Shown: positions 54,895 through 62,776 of the stretch, piece after piece
How positions within the stretch are numbered: the stretch's first letter is position 1
Layout of the letters: the number at the start of each line of letters is the position of its first letter
NCBI RefSeq assembly: GCF_004682015.1
Contig: NZ_SMLM01000002.1
Coordinates: 372,001-436,000 of the forward strand
Direction of reading: 5' to 3'
Origin: Ramlibacter henchirensis
GTDB taxonomy: Bacteria; Pseudomonadota; Gammaproteobacteria; Burkholderiales; Burkholderiaceae_C
DNA length: 64,000 nucleotides
Position numbers and translations under genes: made by a program
Notes under the pieces: model-generated
Databases searched by the model: none
What the model saw: only the letters and a program-made list of their open reading frames with translations
Told to the model about the DNA's origin: nothing

Positions 54895-56709
54895 TCAGAC
54901 CACGTCGAAGCGGGCCATCATCTGGTGGTCCTCGTGTTCCATGTTGTGGCAGTGGAAGACGAACGGGCCCCGGTAGTCTTCGAACCGGACGAACACTTCC
55001 ACTTCGCTGTTCGGGCCCAGCAGGATGGTGTCCTTGCGCGCCACGCCGTCGCGCTCCACGCTCTGGCCGAAGTCGTTGCCGGTGCCGTCGAACGGCAGCC
55101 TGCCGTTGCGCCTGAGCACCCGCATGAACTCGTGGTGCACGTGGATCGGGTGCCACCAGCCGCCGGACTTGTTCACCAGCCGCCAGATCTCGCCCACCCC
55201 GATGCTCGGATTCGCCGAAACCCGGCTCAGGTCACCCGCGAGCCGTCCGTTGATGGCCCACTGCCCGTTGGTGCGATCGAACTCGAATGTCCGCCTGCGC
55301 GCCGCAGCAAGCTCCTGCGCCGGCACCGTGGGGAAGGGCCGCAGCACCGCCGGCACCTGGCTCGGATCCGGCACCACGTCCTCGAGCACGAACTTGAGTA
55401 ACCGGGTGCCGCTAAACAGCTCGGGGCGTTCGAAGGTGCCCCGGGGCCCGCGCCCGTCGTCCTGCGCGGCACGGTTGACCAGGTACACCTCGCTGAACTG
55501 CGGGAACGGAAACTCGTTGAAGTCGATCACCACCTCCACGCGTTCGGCCATCGCCAGCAGGAAACTCGGCCGGCGCACGGGCCGCGACAGCAGCCCGCCC
55601 TCGGTGGCGATCTGCGTCATCGGATAGGTACGGCCATTGCGGTCGGCCAGGAAGAGGTGGTAGATCCGCGCGTTCGATCCGTTCAGGACGCGGAACCGGT
55701 ACTTGCGCCGCTTGACCGCCAGGTAGGGCTGCACCATGCCGTTGACCAGATAGTTCTGGCCCAGGAAACCGTCCGTGTTGAAGACGTCGTAGACAAGCTG
55801 GCCGTTCGCGTTGAACGTCTTTTCCTGCAGCACGAGCGGAACGTCGAATTCGCCGCTGGGCAGGCGAAGCGCGTTCGGCGTCTTCGCCGCGTTGTTCTCG
55901 TCTCCGGTGTCACGGGTCTGCTCGGTGATGCTGGCCTGGTTGGGGTCGGCCGCGTCGACGTTCGGGTTGTCGAAGACGAGGAAGAACCCGGCCAGACCGC
56001 GGTAGACGTTCGGGGCCGTGAAATCAAGGAAGTGGTCGTGGTACCAGAGCGTCGACGCCCGCTCGTGGTGCCTGCCGTGGTTGGCGGTGTCGCTGAAGAA
56101 GCCGGGCTCGGTGAGCGGGTAGGCATAGTCGAAGTGCCCGCCCCGCCTGAACGTGACATTGAACGGGACGCCGCCAGGCAGGGTGAAATCGTGGGGGTAA
56201 CCATCGAAGCGAGCGGGATGGTGGCCGCCATGCAGGTGCACCGTGCTGATCGGCTCGCCGAATCCGCGGTGCTCCTCCACCGACGGCAGCTGGCTTTCGT
56301 GCCGCACGATCGTGCCGCTGAATGCGCTGTGATTGGACAGGTACCGCTTGAATGTCGGTCCCAACGCGAAGTTCCATGGCCCGCTCGAGTTGCCGTCCCG
56401 GTAGCCCCAGATCTCGGTCGCCGGCAGCTCGGTATGGAACTTGACCGATCGCACCTCGGACACGACCCGGTAGAAGCCGGCCTTGCCCCGGGCCTGTGTC
56501 GGATCGACGTACTCGGCGGCCTCGGGGTCGAGGTCGGCGAAGGGCACCTGGTTCGGAGCCCAGTCGATGGGGGTGGGCTCCGGCGGCATGGGCAAGCGGT
56601 CCAGGAAAGGCGTCAGCGGACGCGATTGCGCTCGAAGCGCGGGCCAGGACAACAAGGCGCCGGCCGAACCCGCCAGGCCCACGTGGAACAAGTTGCGCCG
56701 GTTCAGCAT
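54895..56709 (-). CDS. Multicopper oxidase (CotA/bilirubin-oxidase-like)
   Basis: The 604-residue protein has a twin-arginine-like signal (MLNRRNLFHVGLAG) and all four copper-binding blocks: VHLHGGHH, LWYHDHFLD, WWHPIHVHHEF and HCHNMEHEDHQMM. The last block contains the Cys of type 1 copper and a Met axial position. It would oxidise metal ions or phenolic substrates and reduce O2 to water in the periplasm. GGAGGAG before the ATG at 56709 fixes the start. The SCO-type chaperone gene lies 75 bp upstream on the same strand and probably supplies copper. Confidence 0.92.
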   Translation of the reverse strand: MLNRRNLFHVGLAGSAGALLSWPALRAQSRPLTPFLDRLPMPPEPTPIDWAPNQVPFADLDPEAAEYVDPTQARGKAGFYRVVSEVRSVKFHTELPATEIWGYRDGNSSGPWNFALGPTFKRYLSNHSAFSGTIVRHESQLPSVEEHRGFGEPISTVHLHGGHHPARFDGYPHDFTLPGGVPFNVTFRRGGHFDYAYPLTEPGFFSDTANHGRHHERASTLWYHDHFLDFTAPNVYRGLAGFFLVFDNPNVDAADPNQASITEQTRDTGDENNAAKTPNALRLPSGEFDVPLVLQEKTFNANGQLVYDVFNTDGFLGQNYLVNGMVQPYLAVKRRKYRFRVLNGSNARIYHLFLADRNGRTYPMTQIATEGGLLSRPVRRPSFLLAMAERVEVVIDFNEFPFPQFSEVYLVNRAAQDDGRGPRGTFERPELFSGTRLLKFVLEDVVPDPSQVPAVLRPFPTVPAQELAAARRRTFEFDRTNGQWAINGRLAGDLSRVSANPSIGVGEIWRLVNKSGGWWHPIHVHHEFMRVLRRNGRLPFDGTGNDFGQSVERDGVARKDTILLGPNSEVEVFVRFEDYRGPFVFHCHNMEHEDHQMMARFDVV

Positions 56710-56784
56710 GACGATCTCCTCCTTGAAGTGGACGCGCTCCACGCGACGCTTGCGGCCGCGCGGTCCGGCCGGACGGGGGGACCG

Positions 56785-57417
56785 TCAGGTCCAGCGGGTG
56801 ATGCTTTCGAAGATGCGCAGCGGGTCGGCCAGCGCGGAGACGCGGCTCCATCGCCCGCGGGCCTCATTGCCGTACACCAGCATTCCGGTGTGCTGGGAGA
56901 TGTCGCGGTCCAGGTCCGGGTCGCGCTCGAACACGCCCAGGTGACGCCGCAGCCGCTCGATGTCCTTGGGCCGGCCGGTCAGGAACTGCCAGCCGGGGCG
57001 CGCGCCGAAGTTGCGGGCATAGGCCTTGAGGATGGGCGGCGTGTCCCGCCGGGGGTCGATGCTGATCGACGCCATGCGCACGTCGCGCCCGAGGCGCTCG
57101 CCCAGCAGGGCCTGCACCCTCGCAAGGTTGGCCGTGGTCGACGGACAGATGTCCGAGCACTGCGCGAACATGAAGTTGATGGCCACCACATGGTCGCCGC
57201 GAACCAGGTCGTCGTAGAAGCGGACGGGCTGGCTGTCCTGGTTCACCAGAACGACCTTGGGCAGATCGTCGCGGCCAGGGGGCGACGCGCTCGGAACGGC
57301 TTCCGCCGGCCCGGAAATCGCGAGAGGAGAGAGAGCGAGCACCGTGGCGAAATGCCGTCGTCGGAGCACCGTGCAGGAGCGAACCGAGCTCGGTGCACCG
57401 GCGACAACAGGCTCCAT
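56785..57417 (-). CDS. SCO1/SenC family copper chaperone
   Basis: The 210-residue protein has an N-terminal membrane anchor or signal (about 22-42) and a thioredoxin fold with the copper-binding motif CSDIC (C87, C91) and H176 (ISQHTGMLVYG). SCO proteins deliver copper to cytochrome oxidase; here the adjacent multicopper oxidase is the likely client. GGGGAGGAG lies before the ATG, directly after a hairpin at 57432-57450. Confidence 0.9.
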   Translation of the reverse strand: MEPVVAGAPSSVRSCTVLRRRHFATVLALSPLAISGPAEAVPSASPPGRDDLPKVVLVNQDSQPVRFYDDLVRGDHVVAINFMFAQCSDICPSTTANLARVQALLGERLGRDVRMASISIDPRRDTPPILKAYARNFGARPGWQFLTGRPKDIERLRRHLGVFERDPDLDRDISQHTGMLVYGNEARGRWSRVSALADPLRIFESITRWT

Positions 57418-57431
57418 GGCGCTTCTCCTCC

Positions 57432-57450
57432 CCTTCCCGTTGCGGGAAGG
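57432..57450. promoter_or_regulatory. Hairpin in the leader of the SCO gene
   Basis: CCTTCCCG and CGGGAAGG form a perfect 8-bp stem with a 3-nt loop. On the minus strand it ends at the Shine-Dalgarno of the SCO gene, 14 nt before the ATG, so it could influence translation. Confidence 0.45.
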
Positions 57451-57547
57451 ATCGGGTCAGTTTGCTTGAGGCCCTCGAACGCGCAAGCGCATTTGTGTTC
57501 TCGAAGTGAAACGGGCGCTACGCAGCTGCGCGGCGCAGGACAGCGGA

Positions 57548-57565
57548 CTACCCAGTTCTGGGTAG
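57548..57565. promoter_or_regulatory. 18-bp palindrome upstream of the SCO/multicopper oxidase genes
   Basis: CTACCCAG-TT-CTGGGTAG is perfectly symmetrical around two central bases, 130 bp before the SCO start and 59 bp after the end of the preceding minus-strand gene. It is a candidate operator for a dimeric regulator. Confidence 0.5.
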
Positions 57566-57624
57566 CCGAAAGGGCCGCAACCTCGCAGCGTCCGCGCGTT
57601 GCCTCGCGGCGAGCGCTGCGTCGC

Positions 57625-57939
57625 TCAGTGCGGCGGCGGCTCTTCGCCGCGCAGCCCGATCTCCCCTGCTTCGATGGCGCGGTACAGCCCGCCGATCAGG
57701 TTGGCAGCCGCCTCGGGAGTGAAGCGCAGCAGCATCGCCACCAGCTCCTGCTGTCCCACCAGCTGGTAGCAAGTGATGTGCAGGCCGCCGTCGGGCATGC
57801 TCTCGATGCGCAGCGGCGAGTCTGCGCAGATGTCGACCTCGATCTGATCGATGGCGGGATCGACCGGCGAATCATCGGGATCGGAGATGTCGCTCAAGTG
57901 CCGCTCCTGTGCGACCACGTAGATCTGCTGGGGATTCAT
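57625..57939 (-). CDS. Hypothetical protein, 104 aa
   Basis: The 104-residue acidic protein (MNPQQIYVVAQERHLSDISD at the start) has alternating strands and one helix (FTPEAAANLIGGLYRAIEAG). It is not recognised. GGAAG precedes the ATG at 57939 by about nine bases. It stands alone between the NtrC-type regulator gene (same strand, 181 bp upstream) and the SCO gene. Confidence 0.6.
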   Translation of the reverse strand: MNPQQIYVVAQERHLSDISDPDDSPVDPAIDQIEVDICADSPLRIESMPDGGLHITCYQLVGQQELVAMLLRFTPEAAANLIGGLYRAIEAGEIGLRGEEPPPH

Positions 57940-58120
57940 GGCGGTTCTTCCGGAAGGGACCGAACGCCATGCATGGCCCGTGCCAGTTCGGCACAAGGGC
58001 GGACACCGGGACCAAGTCTTTCGTGGGAGCGCGGTCGCAGCGGTTCCGTTCAGCCGGTCCGCGCCTGGGCGCACGGTGAGAACCCCCGGTTGGGTGGGGC
58101 ATTTCACCCACTTGCCCCGG

Positions 58121-59527
58121 TCACTGCCGTCCGGGCGGCGGCTTGAGGTCCAGCTTTTCGATGCGGTAGCGCAGCGTGTCGCGCGAAAGGCCGAGCAGCT
58201 TGGCGGCGCGCGTCACGTTCCACTTCGTGCGCGCAAGCGCTTGTTGAATCAGCGTGCCTTCGAACTCCTCCAGCACCACCCCTTGCTCCGGCAGCAACGG
58301 CTGGGAGGACGAAGGAGGCGGCTGGTTCATGCCCATGGCGGCCATCGGTGACAGCACCAGCCGCTCCGGCCCGATCTCGTCGCGTGGCGCCATCAGTACC
58401 GCCTGCTCGAGGCAGTTGCGCAATTCACGCACGTTGCCGGGCCAGCTGTAGCCGGCCAGCAGGTCTTCGCTGCTGGGAGACAGGTACATGTTGGGCCTGC
58501 CGTACCGCTGTCCGTGCAGGCGGACGAAGTGGCGGGCCAGCAGCAGGATGTCGCCGCTTCGTTCTCGCAATGGCGGCACGCGGATCAGCACGATGCGCAG
58601 CCGGAAGAAGAGGTCGCCGCGAAAACGCCCCGAAGCGACCAGCCGCTCCAGGTCCTGGTTGGTCGCGGCGACAATGCGCACGTTGCTGCGATGCTCCCGC
58701 ACGCCGCCGAGCCGGCGCGTGACGCGGTCTTCGATCAGCTTGAGCAGCTTGGATTGCGCGGGCAGGTCGAGCTCTCCGATCTCGTCGAGGAACAGAGTCC
58801 CCTCCTCCGCCAATTCGACCAGGCCGCGCTTGCGATCGCGCGCATCGGTGAACGCGCCGCGCTCGAACCCGAACAGCTCGGACTCGATCAGCGCCGCCGG
58901 GATCGAAGCGCAGTTCAGCTCGATGAAGGGGCCCTCGCGCCGCGGCCCGCCTTCGTGGATCGCGCGCGCGACGAGTTCCTTTCCGGTGCCGGTCTCGCCC
59001 ATGATCAGCACCGCCGGACGGTCCCGGTCGCGCAGCGCGTGCTCGGCCTCAAGCAGCCGGCGCAGCTGCTCCTTGAGCATCTGCATCGCGGCAGACTCAC
59101 CCAGCAGCTTGTCGAGTCCGGCGGCGCTCGCAGCGGTGCCCGGCTCGCTGCGCCGGACGGCCGACCCCCCGTGGATCGCCTTCTCCACCGTCAGCTTGAG
59201 GTCGCTCAGCGCAATCGGCTTGGAGAGATAGTCGCACGCGCCCGACTTCATCGCCTCGACCGCGATGTCCACGCTGCCGTGGCCGGTGACCATGATGGAC
59301 TTGACGTCCGGGTGGTCCACGCGCATCCGCCGAAGCAGCTCGAGGCCGTCCATGCCCGGCAGGCTGTAGTCCACCAGCACGACGTCGGGCGGTGAATCGG
59401 CGATCTGCGTCAGCGCGTCCCCGGCTTCGGGCGCGGTGCGCGTTTCCCAGCCATGCTGGCGCAGATACGTGGCCATGTTCTTGGCCAGCGTGGCGTTGTC
59501 CTCGATGATCAGGACGGAGCGGTTCAT
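58121..59527 (-). CDS. Sigma-54-type response regulator with GAFTDA loop
   Basis: The 468-residue protein has a receiver (D53 in VVLVDYSLPG, K103), an AAA+ domain with GETGTGKE (K183) and EGTLFLDE, and a C-terminal Fis-type helix-turn-helix (AAKLLGLSRDTLRYRIEKLD). The loop that contacts sigma-54 reads GAFTDA (224-229) instead of GAFTGA; this could alter sigma-54 dependence, though natural variants exist. Its ATG overlaps the stop of the histidine kinase gene (ATGA), so the two form a cognate pair. Confidence 0.92.
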   Translation of the reverse strand: MNRSVLIIEDNATLAKNMATYLRQHGWETRTAPEAGDALTQIADSPPDVVLVDYSLPGMDGLELLRRMRVDHPDVKSIMVTGHGSVDIAVEAMKSGACDYLSKPIALSDLKLTVEKAIHGGSAVRRSEPGTAASAAGLDKLLGESAAMQMLKEQLRRLLEAEHALRDRDRPAVLIMGETGTGKELVARAIHEGGPRREGPFIELNCASIPAALIESELFGFERGAFTDARDRKRGLVELAEEGTLFLDEIGELDLPAQSKLLKLIEDRVTRRLGGVREHRSNVRIVAATNQDLERLVASGRFRGDLFFRLRIVLIRVPPLRERSGDILLLARHFVRLHGQRYGRPNMYLSPSSEDLLAGYSWPGNVRELRNCLEQAVLMAPRDEIGPERLVLSPMAAMGMNQPPPSSSQPLLPEQGVVLEEFEGTLIQQALARTKWNVTRAAKLLGLSRDTLRYRIEKLDLKPPPGRQ

Positions 59528-60846
59528 CTGGCGATCGGCAGATCGACGTTGACCGTCGCCCCGCCCGTGGCCCGGCTGACCAGCTCGATGCTCCCGCCGA
59601 AGCGCTCGAGGATGCGTTTGCTGAGCGGAAGCCCCACACCAAGCCCGGTTCGCTTGGTCGACCTGCGCGGCACGAAGGCGTTCTGCAGGTCGGACGCGGA
59701 GAACCCGTGTCCGGTGTCGCTGATGCTCACGCGCAGGCGCCCAGCTCCCACGGGCGCCGTCTTCAGCTGCAACTCACCGCCCTGCGGCATCGCTTCCATC
59801 GCGTTGGTCAGCAGGCAGTTGAACACCTGCGTCAGCAAGGCGTGGTCGCCGCGCACCACTGCGGCGGACTGGAGCGCGTCGGACGACACGCGGATGTCAC
59901 GCTTGGCGAAGACGCCTTCGAATGCATTGAGGCTGTCGTGCAGGACCTGCGAAACCCGCACGTTCTCGGGCTCGCCCGCCTCCGGCACCGCGTACGCGAG
60001 CAGGTCGCGCACCCAGCGTTCGAGCCGGTCCACTTCGTCGACGATGTCCTCGCTGGCCTCGCGCACAGGCGCGGATTCGTTGTCCAGATTGAGCTCGGCG
60101 CTCGAGCGGATCGAGGCCAGCGGGTTGCGGATGCCGTGTGCCACGGCCGAGGCCATCGTTCCCAGCGCGGCCAGGGTTTCGTGCTGCACCAGGCTGGCCT
60201 GCTGGGCGCGGATGATCCGCTCGGCGCGCAGCACCACCCACACGAGGACGCCATAGAGGAAGATCCCGCCGCCCAGGCCGCTCAGCCAGATCAGCTGCAG
60301 CCCTTCGTCGATCGAGTCGAACAGCGCGCGCGAGCTCTTGTACATCTCCACGACGCCGATGACCTCGCCGTTCCTTCGCACCGGGAGATAGTTCTCGACC
60401 ACGTACTTCGGGTGTTCGCCGTCGAGGGCTACGTGTTCGGGTTTCGACTTCTGGTCGTCCAGCGAGACCTCCAGGCGACCGCCGAGGGCAGCTTCCAGTT
60501 CCGGGTTGCGGTCGAACCGCCTGCCGATCAGCGCGGGATCGCTGGACCAGACGATCGTGCGTTCGGTCGAGAAGACGTTGGTGCGCACCACGTGCGGCAT
60601 CGCGGCGATGCGGCTGAAGAACTCGCCAAGGTTGGTGTCCCCCGCCCGGCGCCCGCTGAAATACTCCCAGGCCTGCTGGACCTCCACCACGCTCTGGACG
60701 AAGTCCCTGCTCACGGTGGCGTCCTGCCGCAGCAGGTTGCGCACCATGAACCGCGAGAGGAAGAACGACGACGCGACGCTGACGGCGACGGTCAGCAGCA
60801 GCCCGAGGATCGCGAACCGGCGCGTGAGCTTGAAGGGGTTCTGCAT
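59524..60846 (-). CDS. Sensor histidine kinase (NtrB/ZraS-like)
   Basis: The 440-residue kinase has a membrane helix (11-31), a periplasmic sensor of about 155 residues with a PAS/Cache-like end (NYLPVRRNGEVIGVVEMY), a second helix (about 186-206), an HisKA with AVAHGIRNPLASIRSS (H237) and an HATPase (LLTNAMEAMPQGG, GVGLPLSKRILE). The start at 60846 is preferred; longer in-frame starts add only Arg-rich residues. It phosphorylates the sigma-54-type regulator with which it overlaps by four bases. Confidence 0.9.
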   Translation of the reverse strand: MQNPFKLTRRFAILGLLLTVAVSVASSFFLSRFMVRNLLRQDATVSRDFVQSVVEVQQAWEYFSGRRAGDTNLGEFFSRIAAMPHVVRTNVFSTERTIVWSSDPALIGRRFDRNPELEAALGGRLEVSLDDQKSKPEHVALDGEHPKYVVENYLPVRRNGEVIGVVEMYKSSRALFDSIDEGLQLIWLSGLGGGIFLYGVLVWVVLRAERIIRAQQASLVQHETLAALGTMASAVAHGIRNPLASIRSSAELNLDNESAPVREASEDIVDEVDRLERWVRDLLAYAVPEAGEPENVRVSQVLHDSLNAFEGVFAKRDIRVSSDALQSAAVVRGDHALLTQVFNCLLTNAMEAMPQGGELQLKTAPVGAGRLRVSISDTGHGFSASDLQNAFVPRRSTKRTGLGVGLPLSKRILERFGGSIELVSRATGGATVNVDLPIAR

Positions 60847-60969
60847 GGGCTGCGCGCGGGTCCCGGGTCGCGCGCTACGCGACCGCCCCCCTGCCGAACG
60901 AATGGAACGCTTGCGTAAAGCAAGTCGCATGAGCCATTCGCCCAATATGCGCCCGCTGTCAGCCCATGC

Positions 60970-60986
60970 CTACAACATGTTTGTAG
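60970..60986. promoter_or_regulatory. 17-bp dyad upstream of the kinase gene
   Basis: CTACAA-CATGT-TTGTAG has perfect 6-bp arms, 124 bp before the kinase start. A second short dyad CTTGC-N5-GCAAG lies at 60910-60924. Either may be an operator; no assignment is possible. Confidence 0.35.
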
Positions 60987-61057
60987 CGTGATCGCAGCAA
61001 GTGTTACGACAGTCGAGCTGACCGCGGCAGCCGGGCTCGACGGTGCAGTGCGGCCGT

Positions 61058-62221
61058 TCAGTGCATGAACCGGCCGTCGCGCGTGTAGATCGCCAGGTCC
61101 ACCATCGCCAGGCCCGTGTGATCGCCGGGCTGGTACTTGGCGCGCATGCCGTTGAGGTCGATCACGCCGGCCTTCGTGAGCCCCTGCACGAAGCTCGCTC
61201 GCGTCGGCTCCGGGCCGGCCAAGCGCAGCGCCGCGACCAGCGCCTTGGCCGTCATGTAGCCCTCGAGGCTGCCGTAAGAGAAGTCCTTGCCCGGGTTGTG
61301 TTTGGCGAACACTTCGCGGTACTCGCGCGCGATCTCGGTCTTGCGCTCCATGGGGTTGGGCACGACCTGCGCGAAGATCATCCCGTGCGCCAGCGGCCCC
61401 AGCTTCTGCGCCAGCTGGGCCGAGCCGGAGTTCACCGCCCAGAAATTGGCCTTGACCCCCTGGTTGCGCGCCTTGCGGATCAGCTGCTCGTACATGCCCG
61501 CGCTGCCGTGGTTGATGACGACCTGCGCACCCGACTTGCCCACCGCCTGCGCCATCGCTTCCAGTTGCGTTTCGCTGATGTCGGACTTGAACGGCAGGTC
61601 CGCCACCAGCTCGATGCTGAGCTCCTTGCAGAGGATGCGCACGTTCTCCAGGTGCTGCAGGCCCGTTTCGGAATCCGAGCGCACGAAGGCGGCGCGGGTC
61701 ATGCCGTTGCTCCTGGCCTGGGCCAGCAGCGCGCGGAACTCCTCGCGGTGCTCGCTGCGCACCGGGAACACCATGGGCTGGTGCGGCCGGCGGAAGGTGG
61801 GCGATCCAGCCATCGGGCCGAAGAACGGAACCTTCAGGTCCACGGCGGCCTTCATCACGGCCGTGGACGGCCCGCCCTCGATCGAGCCGAACAGGATGAA
61901 GACGCGGTCCTGCTCGACCAGCGCGCGAGCGTTGGCTTCCGCCTGCGCCGGCTTGTTGTCGTCGTCCAGCGTCTTGAGCACCAGCTGCCGCCCGTGCACG
62001 CCGCCCTGCTCGTTGACCACCTTCAGGTATGTCGTGATCCCGTCCTGCACCGCGGTGCCGTACGCGTTGCGCCCGTTCTGCAGGGTGATCGACTGCCCGA
62101 TCAGCAGCCTCCCCTTCGCGACGCCGTCGGCCTGCGCCCACGAAAGCCCCGTCGCCAAGCCCAGGCCCACAAGCAGCGCGGTGCGCCGGCCGAGCGAGAT
62201 CCAATCCCTTGCCTTACCCAT
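61058..62221 (-). CDS. Branched-chain amino acid-type ABC transporter substrate-binding protein
   Basis: The 387-residue protein has a signal peptide (cut near SWAQA) and a Peripla_BP_6 (LivK-like) fold: LLIGQSITLQNGRNAYGTAV, GVHGRQLVLKTLDDDNKPA and the hinge region typical of family F4 receptors. The ligand may be an amino acid, amide or aromatic compound. No permease or ATPase genes are next to it, so it is an orphan binding protein, as is common in Burkholderiales. AGGAGG seven bases before the ATG supports the start. Confidence 0.9.
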   Translation of the reverse strand: MGKARDWISLGRRTALLVGLGLATGLSWAQADGVAKGRLLIGQSITLQNGRNAYGTAVQDGITTYLKVVNEQGGVHGRQLVLKTLDDDNKPAQAEANARALVEQDRVFILFGSIEGGPSTAVMKAAVDLKVPFFGPMAGSPTFRRPHQPMVFPVRSEHREEFRALLAQARSNGMTRAAFVRSDSETGLQHLENVRILCKELSIELVADLPFKSDISETQLEAMAQAVGKSGAQVVINHGSAGMYEQLIRKARNQGVKANFWAVNSGSAQLAQKLGPLAHGMIFAQVVPNPMERKTEIAREYREVFAKHNPGKDFSYGSLEGYMTAKALVAALRLAGPEPTRASFVQGLTKAGVIDLNGMRAKYQPGDHTGLAMVDLAIYTRDGRFMH

Positions 62222-62385
62222 ATCACGCCTCCTGTTGCACTGGTTACAGCTTGCAACAGATGACTTAGGTATTCAAGGAAGTCGCCGTGACATTTGCCTC
62301 AGTCTCCGGAACGTTACATGTCGGTGCGGCGTTTCGGCACTGGCCTGCCGCCGCTTAACACGACCCGTCGCACGCCGGCGACGAA

Positions 62386-62760
62386 TCAGAGCGTCTCCGC
62401 CGGATCGAAATCCAGTTCCACCTTCGCGCCGCTCGGGTCATGGCAGAAAAGCTGCCATGTGCCGGATCCCTTCTGCTGGCGCAGGTCGTACTTCAGGCCG
62501 CGCTCGTCGAAGCGGGCTTTCACCTGCTTGAGCCCTTTCGCGGAGAACGCCATGTGGTCGATCACGCCGGCCACGCCGGGCGGGATGCGCCGGTCCGCAT
62601 AGACGTGCAGGATCGGCGCAGCGCCCGCATAGAGCCACGCACCCGCGAAGCCAAGATCGGGCCGGGGCCCCTGCTCCAGCCCGAGCACGTTGACATAGAA
62701 GTCCAGCGTGCGCGGCAGGTCCTCGGTGATGACGGTGAAGTGGTTCAGGCCGTGGATCAT
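62386..62760 (-). CDS. VOC family protein (glyoxalase/dioxygenase fold)
   Basis: The 124-residue protein has two beta-alpha-beta-beta-beta modules: MIHGLNHFTVITEDLPRTLD at the start, VIDHMAFSAKGL in the middle and KVELDFDP at the end. His7 or His67-region His residues and the terminal Glu are candidate metal ligands. The closest annotated families are fosfomycin-type or catechol-dioxygenase-like VOC proteins; the reaction is unknown. It is 16 bp downstream of the quinone-reductase-type gene on the same strand. Confidence 0.85.
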   Translation of the reverse strand: MIHGLNHFTVITEDLPRTLDFYVNVLGLEQGPRPDLGFAGAWLYAGAAPILHVYADRRIPPGVAGVIDHMAFSAKGLKQVKARFDERGLKYDLRQQKGSGTWQLFCHDPSGAKVELDFDPAETL

Positions 62761-62776
62761 TCCAAGCTCCTAGCGT

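Noticed and set aside
60900-60960. Sigma-54 promoter for the kinase at 59524-60846
   Set aside because: TGGC and TTGC occur on the minus strand but with 12 bases between GG and GC, two too many.
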